NCBI GenBank assembly: GCA_002337045.1
Contig: DDFF01000008.1
Location: 496,001 to 560,000 of the forward strand
Direction of reading: 5' to 3'
Origin: Bacteroidetes bacterium UBA1935
GTDB lineage: Bacteria; Bacteroidota; Bacteroidia; Chitinophagales; Chitinophagaceae
DNA length: 64,000 bases
The notes under the pieces are model-generated. The model had not been told where the DNA came from and searched no databases. It saw only the letters and a list, made by a program, of their open reading frames with translations. Below are positions 15,009-23,079 of the stretch, piece by piece; position 1 is the stretch's first letter; every line of letters begins with the position of its first letter. A program made the translations under genes and the position numbers.

Positions 15009-15218
15009 ATGTTTGAAATAAAACCGTATTCCCGAAAAGAATTATCGAACATGTATTTTCCCAACAGTCAATCCCCAGAAAGTGCCTATTTGAATCTGAA
15101 CCGGTTATTAGAAGCCAGTCCTGAAGGTGTTGCAGTAAAAAAGTCTATACTACGCAGGCGGTTACTTACTAAAAATCAGGTGGCTGCTATAGTAGAAGTT
15201 TTAGGTGAACCGTTTTGA
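15009..15218 (+). CDS. DUF4248 family protein
   Basis: A small basic protein, 69 residues. It matches the DUF4248 pattern: N-terminal IKPYSRKELSNMYFP, a middle helix region SAYLNLNRLLEASP, and C-terminal LLTKNQVAAIVEVLGEPF. The family is confined to Bacteroidota and is usually found in prophages and other mobile elements; the layout suggests a small helical DNA-binding or regulatory protein, but the function is not established. It has its own promoter and terminator and stands alone upstream of the repeat region. Its presence supports the region being an integrated element. Confidence 0.8.
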   Translation: MFEIKPYSRKELSNMYFPNSQSPESAYLNLNRLLEASPEGVAVKKSILRRRLLTKNQVAAIVEVLGEPF

Positions 15219-15252
15219 GATGTGACTGAAGACGCTTCATGCTGAAAATGAT

Positions 15253-15285
15253 TAACCCGCTATTTACCGGCGGGTTATTTTTTTG
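15253..15285 (+). terminator. Rho-independent terminator after the DUF4248 gene
   Basis: AACCCGC pairs with GCGGGTT, followed by ATTTTTTTTG. It lies 36 bases after the stop codon. Confidence 0.85.
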
Positions 15286-15401
15286 CCCATCCGCAAAGAC
15301 TATTCCATGCACAGTCTCTCAGAACACAATCTGGTTAGTCTTTCTAAAATTTTAGAAGAATCTGGATAAAAAAACTGAAAATTCCGCAGCACCTGAAAAC
15401 C

Positions 15402-15621
15402 TGTAGCAAATTGTAGCATTTGTAGCAAATGCACTCGAAAATCAATACAGGTAAAGGTTCTAGCGTGCTACAAAGTAGTTTTATTTTAGCGAGCTCAAAA
15501 CAAATTGTAGCAAACGTATATATATAAATGCTCTGATATTGCTACAAAGCTGCTACAATGCATTTGCTTCAAAAAATGCCTGAATGTCTTGCTGGTATTG
15601 ACATTGCGAATAATTGCTACA
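15402..15621. repeat. Iteron-like cluster of TGTAGCA repeats
   Basis: Exact TGTAGCA occurs on the plus strand at 15402, 15412, 15421 and 15506, and its complement TGCTACA at 15466, 15540, 15551 and 15615: eight copies in 220 bases. The first three sit 9-10 bases apart in tandem (one helical turn), often within a longer TTGTAGCAAA(T). An alternating TA stretch (15517-15527) lies between the two groups. This fits an iteron-type replication origin, or a regulator-binding array. The surrounding noncoding region (15286-16012) shows no convincing gene. Confidence 0.6.
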
Positions 15622-15729
15622 AATGCTACCTCCAAAACCTGCAAATGCTATGTTACGTCCTAAAATAACTATACACTTTAGATCATTTGTAGACAATATT
15701 TTAGTGTAAGTGAAGATGAGCGGAAAATA

Positions 15730-15805
15730 CGGGCAATAAAAAAGCCCGACTTAGATAAGCCGAGCCCCTATAAACCTTATTACCATGAAAGCGTGCAAAT
15801 TATAG
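15730..15805 (+). promoter_or_regulatory. Weak hairpin and six-codon mini reading frame
   Basis: A weak stem (CGGGC with GCCCG) is followed by a second one (about 15743-15765), then a tiny frame ATG-AAA-GCG-TGC-AAA-TTA-TAG (MKACKL) at 15785-15805. It could be a leader peptide for the structural operon that begins 200 bases later. Evidence is weak. A near-match promoter box TAATCTTTG (one extra spacer base) lies at 15962-15970, before the first gene. Confidence 0.25.
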
Positions 15806-16012
15806 GATCAGGTTTAATTCTGCAAAAAATAGTCTTGCATGTTATGATATTCTTTGGGGTGACACCACATTGATATTGCGAATAAACCGACATTGGCTAT
15901 CACTGCCTATCAAAGGCTATCGTTGGCTCGCGTTAGCTTGCAACCCTGCTTTTTTACGTCGTAATCTTTGCTGTATAAACTAACAGTCAAACAGCTCAGA
16001 ACAAGATTACGA

Positions 16013-16258
16013 ATGGATTATCCGACACAAAATAATAGTGAATGGCCTTTTGGTGAAGCTACAACCCTATGGACGGTAGCATTCGGTACAATAGGCGGTG
16101 TTTATAAGGCACAAGCAATACCACATCTTTTATTGAACAGTTTAACGATGGACGGCAGTGTTGCAGTCGTGTCTTACGCATTTATGAGTGCCGTGATTGG
16201 CTATTGCACGAAGAAGGGAATGGATTATCTGTTTGAAAAATTTAGGAAGAAAAACTAG
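16013..16258 (+). CDS. Small two-span membrane protein, first gene of the structural operon
   Basis: An 81-residue membrane protein, not recognised. There are two hydrophobic segments, about residues 19-35 and 47-63, with a Lys-rich C-terminal tail (KKGMDYLFEKFRKKN). I chose ATG 16013 over the TTG at 15968 because the upstream extension is basic and unlike the rest. It starts the 16.0-36.8 kb block and ends two bases before the next ATG. Small two-span proteins at the head of a viral operon can be holins or virion membrane proteins; neither is shown here. Confidence 0.6.
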   Translation: MDYPTQNNSEWPFGEATTLWTVAFGTIGGVYKAQAIPHLLLNSLTMDGSVAVVSYAFMSAVIGYCTKKGMDYLFEKFRKKN

Positions 16259-16260
16259 AG

Positions 16261-16761
16261 ATGCACACAGCGGTAAAAATAGGATTGGGTGTAGGTGCTT
16301 TGGTAATAGCCGGTCGTTTGTTACAACTGAACAAACTGGCTGCCAATGTTTCCGTATCACTATCCAAAGTCCGCGTACATAAAGTCAATCTATCCGGTGT
16401 TGAAATAGCTGCGACTGCAAAAGTTAATAATCCTTCTGATGTATCAGTAACGATTATCAATCCGGTAGTGCGTTTGTGGAATAACAAGGGTGGCATGATT
16501 GCAGAAAGCCCATCGGCTAATAAAAGTTTCCCGATAGCCGCCAATCGCCAGAGTGAAGTAGGTGAGATTTTACTACCGCTTTCCTGGACTACGATACTGC
16601 CACTGATGGGTATTAAGAATATAGCCAGCATTATCAGCCTTTTCAGTAAAGGCGGCACTAAGGGCGTATTAAAATCCTTTACGCAGCCCATTGCGATGTC
16701 AGTCATCATGCAGGTGGAAGGGATGACCGTTGAGACACCTAAAACCATTATCAATAAATGA
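16261..16761 (+). CDS. Membrane-anchored LEA14-like beta-domain protein
   Basis: A 166-residue protein with one N-terminal membrane segment (about residues 7-22, KIGLGVGALVIAGRLL), followed by an LEA-2/LEA14-like beta sandwich (VHKVNLSGVEIAATAKVNNPSD, VTIINPVVRLWNNKGG, FPIAANRQSEVGEILLPL). LEA14-like domains are known in desiccation-stress and lipid-related proteins and also turn up in Bacteroidota phage-like clusters. It overlaps the next gene by four bases (ATGA), showing translational coupling. I infer a virion or envelope-associated membrane protein, exposed outside the bilayer. Confidence 0.65.
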   Translation: MHTAVKIGLGVGALVIAGRLLQLNKLAANVSVSLSKVRVHKVNLSGVEIAATAKVNNPSDVSVTIINPVVRLWNNKGGMIAESPSANKSFPIAANRQSEVGEILLPLSWTTILPLMGIKNIASIISLFSKGGTKGVLKSFTQPIAMSVIMQVEGMTVETPKTIINK

Positions 16762-18650
16762 CGATGAAGATTTTTAACAGGGATTATCATCCCGACCTGG
16801 AGATCAGCAGTGGTCAGCGCATACTGCGAACAGACGGAGCAAGGTATAACCACCTGTTCCCGAAAGCAGATGCAAAGGACACAGTCGTTATGGATAATGG
16901 GGAGGTTGCAGACACCCTCAAAGTGATAGAAGAAGTGGTCTGGAAGTTTATTGGTGATACAAAGGAAATAGCGCAAAGTCTGAAAAGTGACAGACTGGAA
17001 GACACCCTGAAAAATATCTGGGAGTTTTTGTACCACAATATCCAATACAAATTGGACAAGCAAGGCATGGAGGAATTACGCAGGCCTGCGAGAGCATGGC
17101 ACGACCGCATGTCAGGCATTGATTGTGATTGCTTTTCCATCTTCTGCTCTTCGATACTGTGCAATTTGGGAATCCCTCATCGCTTTCGCATTACCAGGTA
17201 TTCACAACCACACTGGCAGCATATCTATGTGATCGTACCTCTCAATAATAATGAAGGTTATTATACCATAGACGCTGTACTGGGGCAATTCAATTACGAA
17301 AAGCCCTTCACGCAAAAAATGGATTATACCATGAGTTTAGATGGAATCAAGATCGCCGTGTTAAGCGGCGTAGAACATAATTCGCCATCCGCGAACGATA
17401 CCGGCAGAATAATAATGAACTCCATGCAGCTCGCTGCTGCTAACAATGTTGCATTACATGCAACGATATTCGGAGTAGACTTACAAGGGTTGGGTATCCT
17501 GGATGGCGAAACCTATTTACAGGGCGTAGTCAAAGACAACGCATTAGAGCAAGGCTTGTATCGTTACCTGCTGGCTACCAGACAAGCCATTGCAGAAAAT
17601 CCTGTCACTTCTTTTGTGGCAGGTTATAACCACCAGGAGCTGTTAAAAATGCTGGATTATGCCATCCAGTATTGGTTCACTGACAAAAGAGATACCGCGC
17701 TTGGTCAGCTGATGGCCAACGAAGCCTTGCTGGACAGGCTCAATGGTTTTGGTAACCTCGACGGTTTATTGGGTGATGACGCTTTGTATGGTGACGATGA
17801 TATTTTCTTCGGGGATGACGACTTACAATTAGGACGTGCTAAGAAAAGCAAAGCAGCAAAACAGCCCAAAGCAAAGAAGAAAGGATTTTTTAAGAAAGTC
17901 GGACAAGGTCTAAAGAAGGTAGGTAAAGGATTGGTTCGTTTTAATCCTGCGACCATTGCATCCCGTAATGGTTTTCTGCTGGCACTGAAACTCAATGTCG
18001 GTAAAATGTCCAGCCGTCTGAAATGGGCGTATGCTACACCGGAACAAGCAAGGGCGAAAGGCGTTAATCCGGCGATGATTGTCCGTGCAAAAAAAGCCCT
18101 GGAGAAAGTCGAAAAACTGTTTGAAAAAGTAGGTGGTAAAAAAGACAACCTGCGTAAAGCGATTCTCAGTGGCAAGAAAGGAAGCCTGCATGGTTTAGGT
18201 GTTGTGCCTGTGGCAGCAGCCGTTGCTGCAGCAACACCACTCATCACGGCAGTGGTAAAAATCATGCGTGATACCGGGCTGGCGAAAAAAGATGAAGCCA
18301 TTGATATATCAGCTACAGAAGGCGAAGCCACAGAAGATGATGGTGTAAGTTTTGAAGATGGAAATAGTTCACCAACTGAAGAGAATAGTGAGCTGCCAAT
18401 TGATGAGGAGCCTAGCGGAGAAGATGGCATAAGTGGTTTAGGTAATATAGCAACGGGTGCTATCAAATTCGCACAGAACAATCCTGTATTAGGTATTGCT
18501 ATTGGAGGTGCGATAGCCTACGGTGTGTATAAAGTCTTAGACAGTGATAACACTGACAAAACGTCAAAAGCCACTACCGCACCCGTACTGACAGGACATA
18601 GTAGTAGTGGCAGGCATCCTCCGGAGTCAAGGATACATCTACTGGCTTAA
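16758..18650 (+). CDS. Transglutaminase-like protein with basic and membrane segments
   Basis: A 630-residue multi-part protein. Residues about 85-190 form a transglutaminase-like cysteine-protease fold: the DCDCF motif at 122-126 (nucleophile probably Cys123), His155 in HWQHIYVIV and Asp172 in YTIDAVLGQF make a full triad in the usual order, followed by LGIPHR-type spacing. Residues 360-395 are strongly basic (KKSKAAKQPKAKKKGFFKK), suggesting nucleic-acid or membrane contact. Hydrophobic stretches lie at about 480-503 and 574-594, with an acidic linker between. It may be a maturation protease, a protein cross-linker or a virion membrane protein. It is the largest protein of the structural half and its gene overlaps the preceding gene by four bases. 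Confidence 0.75.
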   Translation: MTMKIFNRDYHPDLEISSGQRILRTDGARYNHLFPKADAKDTVVMDNGEVADTLKVIEEVVWKFIGDTKEIAQSLKSDRLEDTLKNIWEFLYHNIQYKLDKQGMEELRRPARAWHDRMSGIDCDCFSIFCSSILCNLGIPHRFRITRYSQPHWQHIYVIVPLNNNEGYYTIDAVLGQFNYEKPFTQKMDYTMSLDGIKIAVLSGVEHNSPSANDTGRIIMNSMQLAAANNVALHATIFGVDLQGLGILDGETYLQGVVKDNALEQGLYRYLLATRQAIAENPVTSFVAGYNHQELLKMLDYAIQYWFTDKRDTALGQLMANEALLDRLNGFGNLDGLLGDDALYGDDDIFFGDDDLQLGRAKKSKAAKQPKAKKKGFFKKVGQGLKKVGKGLVRFNPATIASRNGFLLALKLNVGKMSSRLKWAYATPEQARAKGVNPAMIVRAKKALEKVEKLFEKVGGKKDNLRKAILSGKKGSLHGLGVVPVAAAVAAATPLITAVVKIMRDTGLAKKDEAIDISATEGEATEDDGVSFEDGNSSPTEENSELPIDEEPSGEDGISGLGNIATGAIKFAQNNPVLGIAIGGAIAYGVYKVLDSDNTDKTSKATTAPVLTGHSSSGRHPPESRIHLLA

Positions 18651-18681
18651 ATGATTTTCTAACAATAAATACAATTCAACA

Positions 18682-19317
18682 ATGACAAGTTCAGCAAATA
18701 CAAACCCGGCACCCGGTATCAAAGAAGTGCTTAAACAAGTGCAGCCGATGATAGAGAACGTCGCGGGTTTTGTGATCGGCAACATTGCCGTGAATATGGC
18801 GAATAAAGTAATGAAAGTAGACCCTGCGGACGCGTCGCAGAAGGGCATCAAAAAAATGCTGCCACCACTGGTTGTATCGGCAGGTGCGATGTATGGTGCT
18901 ACGAAAGTAGAACAACCGATGCTTAAGAATATCCTGCAAGGCGCAGCTATGGCAGGTGCATATAAAACGGTTAAAACGCTGATGCCTACTGCCACCTTCC
19001 TGGCAGGTGATGGCTTGGGCCTGACACCGGTAGCTGCGGTATCGAATGGCGACAGGTGGCTGTATCATGAGCGTACACCTATATCGGGCATGGGCTTTCC
19101 TGATTTAGGCAATGTACAGCCTCCGGCAGGCAGTTCCGGTTATTATATCGATGCGCCGGCTTATATGGGAGAGCCTGAACCCATGTATGCGCAACAGGTG
19201 GGTTACGCGCGCAATATAGACGAACCGCTTTATGGCGGTGAAGAAGAGCAGATGCTGGGACAGAGTGAGGAATATATCGCCCAAATGACTGGCAATGATG
19301 ACCTCCAGATATTATAG
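18682..19317 (+). CDS. Predicted structural protein with several weak membrane segments
   Basis: A 211-residue protein, not recognised. The first half is Ala/Gly/Met-rich and moderately hydrophobic, with three possible helices (GFVIGNIAVNMANKVM, LPPLVVSAGAMYGATKV, ILQGAAMAGAYKTVKTLM). The second half is Pro/Gly/Tyr-rich and acidic (MGEPEPMYAQQ, EEEQMLGQSEEY) and appears disordered. The start ATG 18682 is clear. It lies between the transglutaminase-like gene and the first beta-rich protein, in the middle of the structural genes. I infer a membrane-associated virion component. Confidence 0.6.
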   Translation: MTSSANTNPAPGIKEVLKQVQPMIENVAGFVIGNIAVNMANKVMKVDPADASQKGIKKMLPPLVVSAGAMYGATKVEQPMLKNILQGAAMAGAYKTVKTLMPTATFLAGDGLGLTPVAAVSNGDRWLYHERTPISGMGFPDLGNVQPPAGSSGYYIDAPAYMGEPEPMYAQQVGYARNIDEPLYGGEEEQMLGQSEEYIAQMTGNDDLQIL

Positions 19318-19373
19318 CCTAAACCCGCTTTTAAAAGTCAATCAAATCACAATTAATCATTGCTGTTCATGAG

Positions 19374-20108
19374 ATGAGCAGCGCAAATAGAAAAAATATG
19401 TTTACACTAGGACAGATCAACGAAAGTGAATACAATTTACTTGGCGCTATGAGTGAGGCTGAGTTCCTCGGTGCAGTAGAGCAGGCACAACCGGAAGAGA
19501 AAGCAAGGTTTTTCCGCAAGACCAAAGAGATAGCCCGCCAGGGTGCAGGTAAAAATGCACGTGGCAGCCGTGGTGATTTTGAAAGCCGTATCAATTTATT
19601 GCCGCGTGACATACAAAAAGGCTTGGCGAGTAAATCACTGCAGTCGGTTGACATCAGCTATTATGCGGTGAAAGATATTACCAACAGCAAGGTCGTAAAG
19701 ATGCTGCGTGATGATGATAATAAAACCGTAGGCTATACCAATATCAGTTCCGCGAAACTGGAGAAAGGTGCTTTCTTCCTTTTACATGCGATACGCCTGA
19801 TGTATGGTGTAGCAGACCAGGGAACAAACAGCCCGCTAAATGTCAATTTCTCGATCACACCGGATTTTATCCGTAACGGTGAATTTGAGTTCAAAGCCAA
19901 TGGTGCAGTGCTGGTGCCGAATACATCGCTGGAAGTATTCAATACCAAAGGCAATAACAAGCTGGTAGAAGGTACGTATGTGCTGGATAATCCAAAACTG
20001 ATACGTGACCAGCAAACCATCGAGTTCAACCTGGAATGGGGAACAAATGCGCCGCCGAACGCATTCCTGAAAGTGGTACTGATTGGTACTACGGTTGTAA
20101 AAGCCTAA
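19374..20108 (+). CDS. Beta-rich protein, candidate major capsid protein
   Basis: A 244-residue protein, not recognised by family. The N-terminal 70 residues are helical and charged (MSEAEFLGAVEQAQPEEKARFFRK), like a capsid scaffold or membrane-contact arm. From residue 80 it becomes a strand-rich domain (QSVDISYYAVKDI; GEFEFKANGAVLVPNTSLEVF; DQQTIEFNLEWGTN) and ends in a strongly hydrophobic strand (FLKVVLIGTTVVKA). This layout and its place heading a run of four smaller beta-rich proteins make it the best candidate for the main capsid protein, possibly a single jelly roll. No HK97-type features are seen. This is inference; a structure prediction would settle it. Confidence 0.65.
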   Translation: MSSANRKNMFTLGQINESEYNLLGAMSEAEFLGAVEQAQPEEKARFFRKTKEIARQGAGKNARGSRGDFESRINLLPRDIQKGLASKSLQSVDISYYAVKDITNSKVVKMLRDDDNKTVGYTNISSAKLEKGAFFLLHAIRLMYGVADQGTNSPLNVNFSITPDFIRNGEFEFKANGAVLVPNTSLEVFNTKGNNKLVEGTYVLDNPKLIRDQQTIEFNLEWGTNAPPNAFLKVVLIGTTVVKA

Positions 20109-20174
20109 CAGGGTCGGGGTTTACAGATAGGGTTATAGGGTTTATAGGGGTTCATCAGACTAAAAAATCTACCA

Positions 20175-20642
20175 GTGAAGAATAACAAATTCCAACGTAT
20201 ACGGTTGCGGGTATCATCCGCAGGAGAGACACTACGCTTCAATGCTGTTTGCGACAAAGGCTTTCGTAACATCAAAGGCATTTTTGTTTCGCTACCCCAG
20301 GATAAAGCCATACAGGGTTCGATGCTGGGCTTTCGACTGAATAACGTGGAAGTACTTGATGACGGACATGAGGTAAAGAACCTGACTGCATCTAATGGCG
20401 TAGCTCCGAATAATAAGTTTTTCCTGTTCCCGGAGAAAATAGAAGCATTGGGTGGCAGTATTGAGGGCAGGTATACGGATGGAAGTAAATATCCTTTACT
20501 GGTAGATAATGGGGAAGACAGTGGTGTATATGATCCCGGCAAGGTGGACTTTAAAACCCTTGCCGGGTATACCACCAACCCGTATGGTGTGGTGTTCCCT
20601 TATGATGTGATTATCAATATCTGGTTAACCAACGAAGCCTAA
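20175..20642 (+). CDS. Beta-rich structural protein, paralog A
   Basis: A 155-residue all-beta protein from a GTG start. It is clearly homologous to the next gene product: both share FQ-h-x-LRhS-x-G, a FRNIKGI / FSMLKGI strand, a GFR segment, VAPNNKFFLF / VPPNNRMLFF, IEGRYTD / LEGIYTD, and end in an FPYDVIINIWL / YPYDVKITMFL strand. An alternative ATG is not available nearby. The gene stops one base before the ATG of its paralog. Tandem pairs of small beta-barrel proteins are known in tailless viruses that use two capsid proteins; whether these are capsid, penton or minor structural proteins is unknown. Confidence 0.65.
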   Translation: MKNNKFQRIRLRVSSAGETLRFNAVCDKGFRNIKGIFVSLPQDKAIQGSMLGFRLNNVEVLDDGHEVKNLTASNGVAPNNKFFLFPEKIEALGGSIEGRYTDGSKYPLLVDNGEDSGVYDPGKVDFKTLAGYTTNPYGVVFPYDVIINIWLTNEA

Positions 20643-20643
20643 G

Positions 20644-21231
20644 ATGATACAGGGATATCGTTTTCAAAAAGTCAGTCTGCGCATCAGTAAAAGCGGGCAG
20701 CGTGTTTACTTCAATGCGGAAAGCCATAAAGATTTTTCGATGCTGAAGGGTATTGCCTTATCGGTGGGTTATGATGGTGCATTGTTTGGCAGCACATTCG
20801 GATTTCGGGTGGATGAGAAGAAAGTGTTGGATGAAAGCCATGAAGCACACCTGTTGGTATTTGGCAATGACGTACCTCCCAATAACAGGATGCTGTTCTT
20901 TGAAAAACCGATACCAATACACAGTGCTAAACTGGAAGGGATTTATACGGATAGTGCTTTACAGTCACTGCTGGGTAATATCAGTTACAGCCCCGGTGGT
21001 GGTGTGATTGCTGCCACAGATGTGAATGTTAAAAAGACCTATGTATCAGGTAAGGATATTGTCTCTTACGGTAACGCGGTAGTAGATAATGTACCTGTGT
21101 ACAACGCACCAATTAATATAGGACTGGGTAACAGCAGCATGACGATGCCAAGTACAGGCGCATCGCCTTCCGCACCGGCCCCAGTGTATTATCCCTATGA
21201 TGTAAAGATTACAATGTTTTTATCCAGGTAG
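20644..21231 (+). CDS. Beta-rich structural protein, paralog B
   Basis: A 195-residue homolog of the preceding protein, roughly one-third identical by eye across its first 110 residues. It differs by an insertion of about 45 residues before the last strand (GGGVIAATDVNVKKTYVSG to PSTGASPSAPAPVYYPYDV), including a Pro/Ala/Ser-rich linker, suggesting an extra surface loop or tower. Like its paralog it ends in a hydrophobic strand (DVKITMFLSR). It lies two bases before the next gene. It is probably a virion component that assembles with its paralog. Confidence 0.65.
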   Translation: MIQGYRFQKVSLRISKSGQRVYFNAESHKDFSMLKGIALSVGYDGALFGSTFGFRVDEKKVLDESHEAHLLVFGNDVPPNNRMLFFEKPIPIHSAKLEGIYTDSALQSLLGNISYSPGGGVIAATDVNVKKTYVSGKDIVSYGNAVVDNVPVYNAPINIGLGNSSMTMPSTGASPSAPAPVYYPYDVKITMFLSR

Positions 21232-21233
21232 CG

Positions 21234-21662
21234 ATGACTAAGACGAGGATTATATACCACCCTGTTCCTTTTATCGTTCGACAACCCTTGACACCCGTGA
21301 CGATCAATACGGTTTTACCGAGTCATATCCGTAAAGTGATTGGTATTAAAGTGGTGCATTCGGTAGGCGTGCAGTCGATGACGACAGCAGCGTATTTGCC
21401 TGTTATCGGTTATCTGTCGCTGGAGTTCAACAATAAGCAATATCACTTCGGGCATCTCGATGTTCCTTTTGATAACCGTGCGGAAGCGAGCGATGCGTAT
21501 CATGATGCCGCCATAGACATCATGGCAGGTAGCCTGCTGACAGGCAATTATGAAAACAAAGTGTTTACCGGCATCGAGTACCAGAAAGCGGACGGAACTA
21601 TAACAGACAAATGGAGCAATTATATCGTAACCATCTATCTCAAAGCACTATCGGATGATTAA
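21234..21662 (+). CDS. Beta-rich structural protein, third of the array
   Basis: A 142-residue beta-rich protein, not recognised. It shares the general plan of its neighbours: a strand IRKVIGIKVVHS in the place of their KGIFVSL strand, a middle GYLSLEFNNKQYHFGHLDVP and a last strand NYIVTIYLKAL. Overall identity is low, so homology is suggested by layout only. It starts three bases after paralog B and overlaps the next gene by eight bases. It is presumed to be a minor capsid or spike-base protein. Confidence 0.55.
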   Translation: MTKTRIIYHPVPFIVRQPLTPVTINTVLPSHIRKVIGIKVVHSVGVQSMTTAAYLPVIGYLSLEFNNKQYHFGHLDVPFDNRAEASDAYHDAAIDIMAGSLLTGNYENKVFTGIEYQKADGTITDKWSNYIVTIYLKALSDD

Positions 21663-21999
21663 TGTAGAGGATTATGTAGAGCGGCAGATGCGCAGGCGAG
21701 GCATGGAGATTGCTTATGCACGTATGCTACCGGTGGTTGTAAGAAGGATTACGGATAGTACCGGCAAAGTGCTGAACAATAGTATGGACTTCGATGCCTA
21801 TAACCAGTATTGGTTTCTGGTCAATGCTTACGAACTGCCTGTCGGCACGCGCATCACCAGTGATACCAATGTACTGCTGCTGGAAGCGCATACCAACGAT
21901 ACGATGGAAGAGTTCTGGGGTAAGATCAAAATACAGTTACCTGATTCCTTTACCGGCAGTTTATGCCAGGCATTGTTTTACCAGGTGATACCTAAATAA
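21655..21999 (+). CDS. Small beta-rich structural protein, fourth of the array
   Basis: A 114-residue protein, not recognised. It has a short basic N-terminal helix (VEDYVERQMRRRGMEIAY), then strands (YWFLVNAYELPVG, NVLLLEAHTND) and a final strand CQALFYQVIPK, echoing the ends of the previous three. Its gene overlaps the previous gene by eight bases and runs to 19 bases before the next. Composition and position point to a minor virion protein; function unknown. Confidence 0.55.
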   Translation: MINVEDYVERQMRRRGMEIAYARMLPVVVRRITDSTGKVLNNSMDFDAYNQYWFLVNAYELPVGTRITSDTNVLLLEAHTNDTMEEFWGKIKIQLPDSFTGSLCQALFYQVIPK

Positions 22000-22018
22000 A
22001 TGAAGATTAGCACAACCT

Positions 22019-22867
22019 ATGGCACAAAGTGATTTTCCGGAACTGCGTTCCCTTTTTGATAAAAACAGAGAAGTAGTCAAGATGCTGAAGGGAGAGAAAC
22101 AACTCTCTGAAAAGCAGATAGCATTTACAGCAGTATACAGTAAGCTGGGTAAAAAGATAGCTGAGAGTAAAGACAAAACATCGCTGACTGCATTTACGAC
22201 CGTTATCTGCGGACGTTTCCAGGTATGCCAGCCGGATAGCATTACCATTACCTGGCATAACGCAGATACCAGCGAAAAACTATTCGAACATACTTTTTCT
22301 GTTGGCAGGCTGCAGCGCGAAGAAGAGCTGGTGCAACCACGTATGATACAGGCCGCACCTGTGACTTTTCAAGGCTTAGGAGAAGCGGATGTCAATAACC
22401 TTGTCGAAAAGCGGTTGACCGAAATGCGCCGTACAGAAGATTATGAGAGACTGAGGGATGAAAACCAAAAAATGCAATCACAGATTGCGGAACTGGAAGC
22501 GCGTAATGCAGATCTCCGCCATGACATTGCTGCCAAAGAGACAACTGAGAGCTATATGCGTATTCTCGGCATGGCATTACCGGGCTTATCTAAATTCTTT
22601 GGTGGTGCAAGTATACTGAGTATGCTGGCCGGAACGGAAGAAAAAGCAGAACAAGTACAACCTGCTATCGGAGCTGCTGCAACAGAGACGCCTGTCAAGG
22701 TAGAACCAAAAGATGAAAGAGAGCAGATGGTATTGATGCTACGTGATTATATGCTGGAGGAATTGAGTCAGCAAGAAGTCGCTACCATCTATCTGATGTT
22801 CGTAGAAATACAAAAAGACAAAACAGTCATTCAAAAACTACTTAATCAACTCACACAACAATCATGA
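22019..22867 (+). CDS. Coiled-coil protein of the structural operon
   Basis: A 282-residue protein, not recognised. The N-terminal half mixes helices and strands. Residues about 128-175 form a strong coiled coil (EKRLTEMRRTEDYERLRDEN and onward), followed by a hydrophobic stretch near residues 180-205 (ILGMALPGLSKFFGGASILSM) and an acidic/Gln C-terminal helix pair. The coiled coil plus a membrane-like segment suits a protein that oligomerises at a bilayer. Its last four bases overlap the next gene. Confidence 0.55.
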   Translation: MAQSDFPELRSLFDKNREVVKMLKGEKQLSEKQIAFTAVYSKLGKKIAESKDKTSLTAFTTVICGRFQVCQPDSITITWHNADTSEKLFEHTFSVGRLQREEELVQPRMIQAAPVTFQGLGEADVNNLVEKRLTEMRRTEDYERLRDENQKMQSQIAELEARNADLRHDIAAKETTESYMRILGMALPGLSKFFGGASILSMLAGTEEKAEQVQPAIGAAATETPVKVEPKDEREQMVLMLRDYMLEELSQQEVATIYLMFVEIQKDKTVIQKLLNQLTQQS

Positions 22868-23079
22868 AATTACCAATACTCCATAGCAAACCTGCAAATG
22901 GACAAGCAAAGCAATTTGATGTGACCATTCAGGTAGCGGCTCAAAATGAACAGGAAGCAGCTGAGATGCAACAAGCCATTCAGAGTTTTGTACAGCATTT
23001 TTCGCTGAAGGAAATGAAAAGTGCTGCACACAAGTTAAAGACACCGACCAACCGAAGCATGATTAAAACTTTTCTGTAG
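22864..23079 (+). CDS. Small Gln-rich protein of unknown function
   Basis: A 71-residue soluble protein, not recognised; it overlaps the preceding gene by four bases and abuts the following gene exactly. It is mostly helical, with VTIQVAAQNEQEAAEMQQAI in the middle and a basic C-terminus. The tight coupling on both sides argues that it is real. No function can be inferred. Confidence 0.55.
   Translation: MKLPILHSKPANGQAKQFDVTIQVAAQNEQEAAEMQQAIQSFVQHFSLKEMKSAAHKLKTPTNRSMIKTFL

Noticed and set aside
15402..15621. CRISPR array
   Set aside because: The repeats are only 7-10 bases, irregularly spaced and in both orientations, with no cas genes nearby.
17705..18481. 258-residue minus-strand reading frame opposite the transglutaminase-like gene
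   Set aside because: It has a Ser/Pro/Phe-rich composition typical of antisense shadow frames, and the plus-strand frame has clear catalytic motifs and coupled neighbours.
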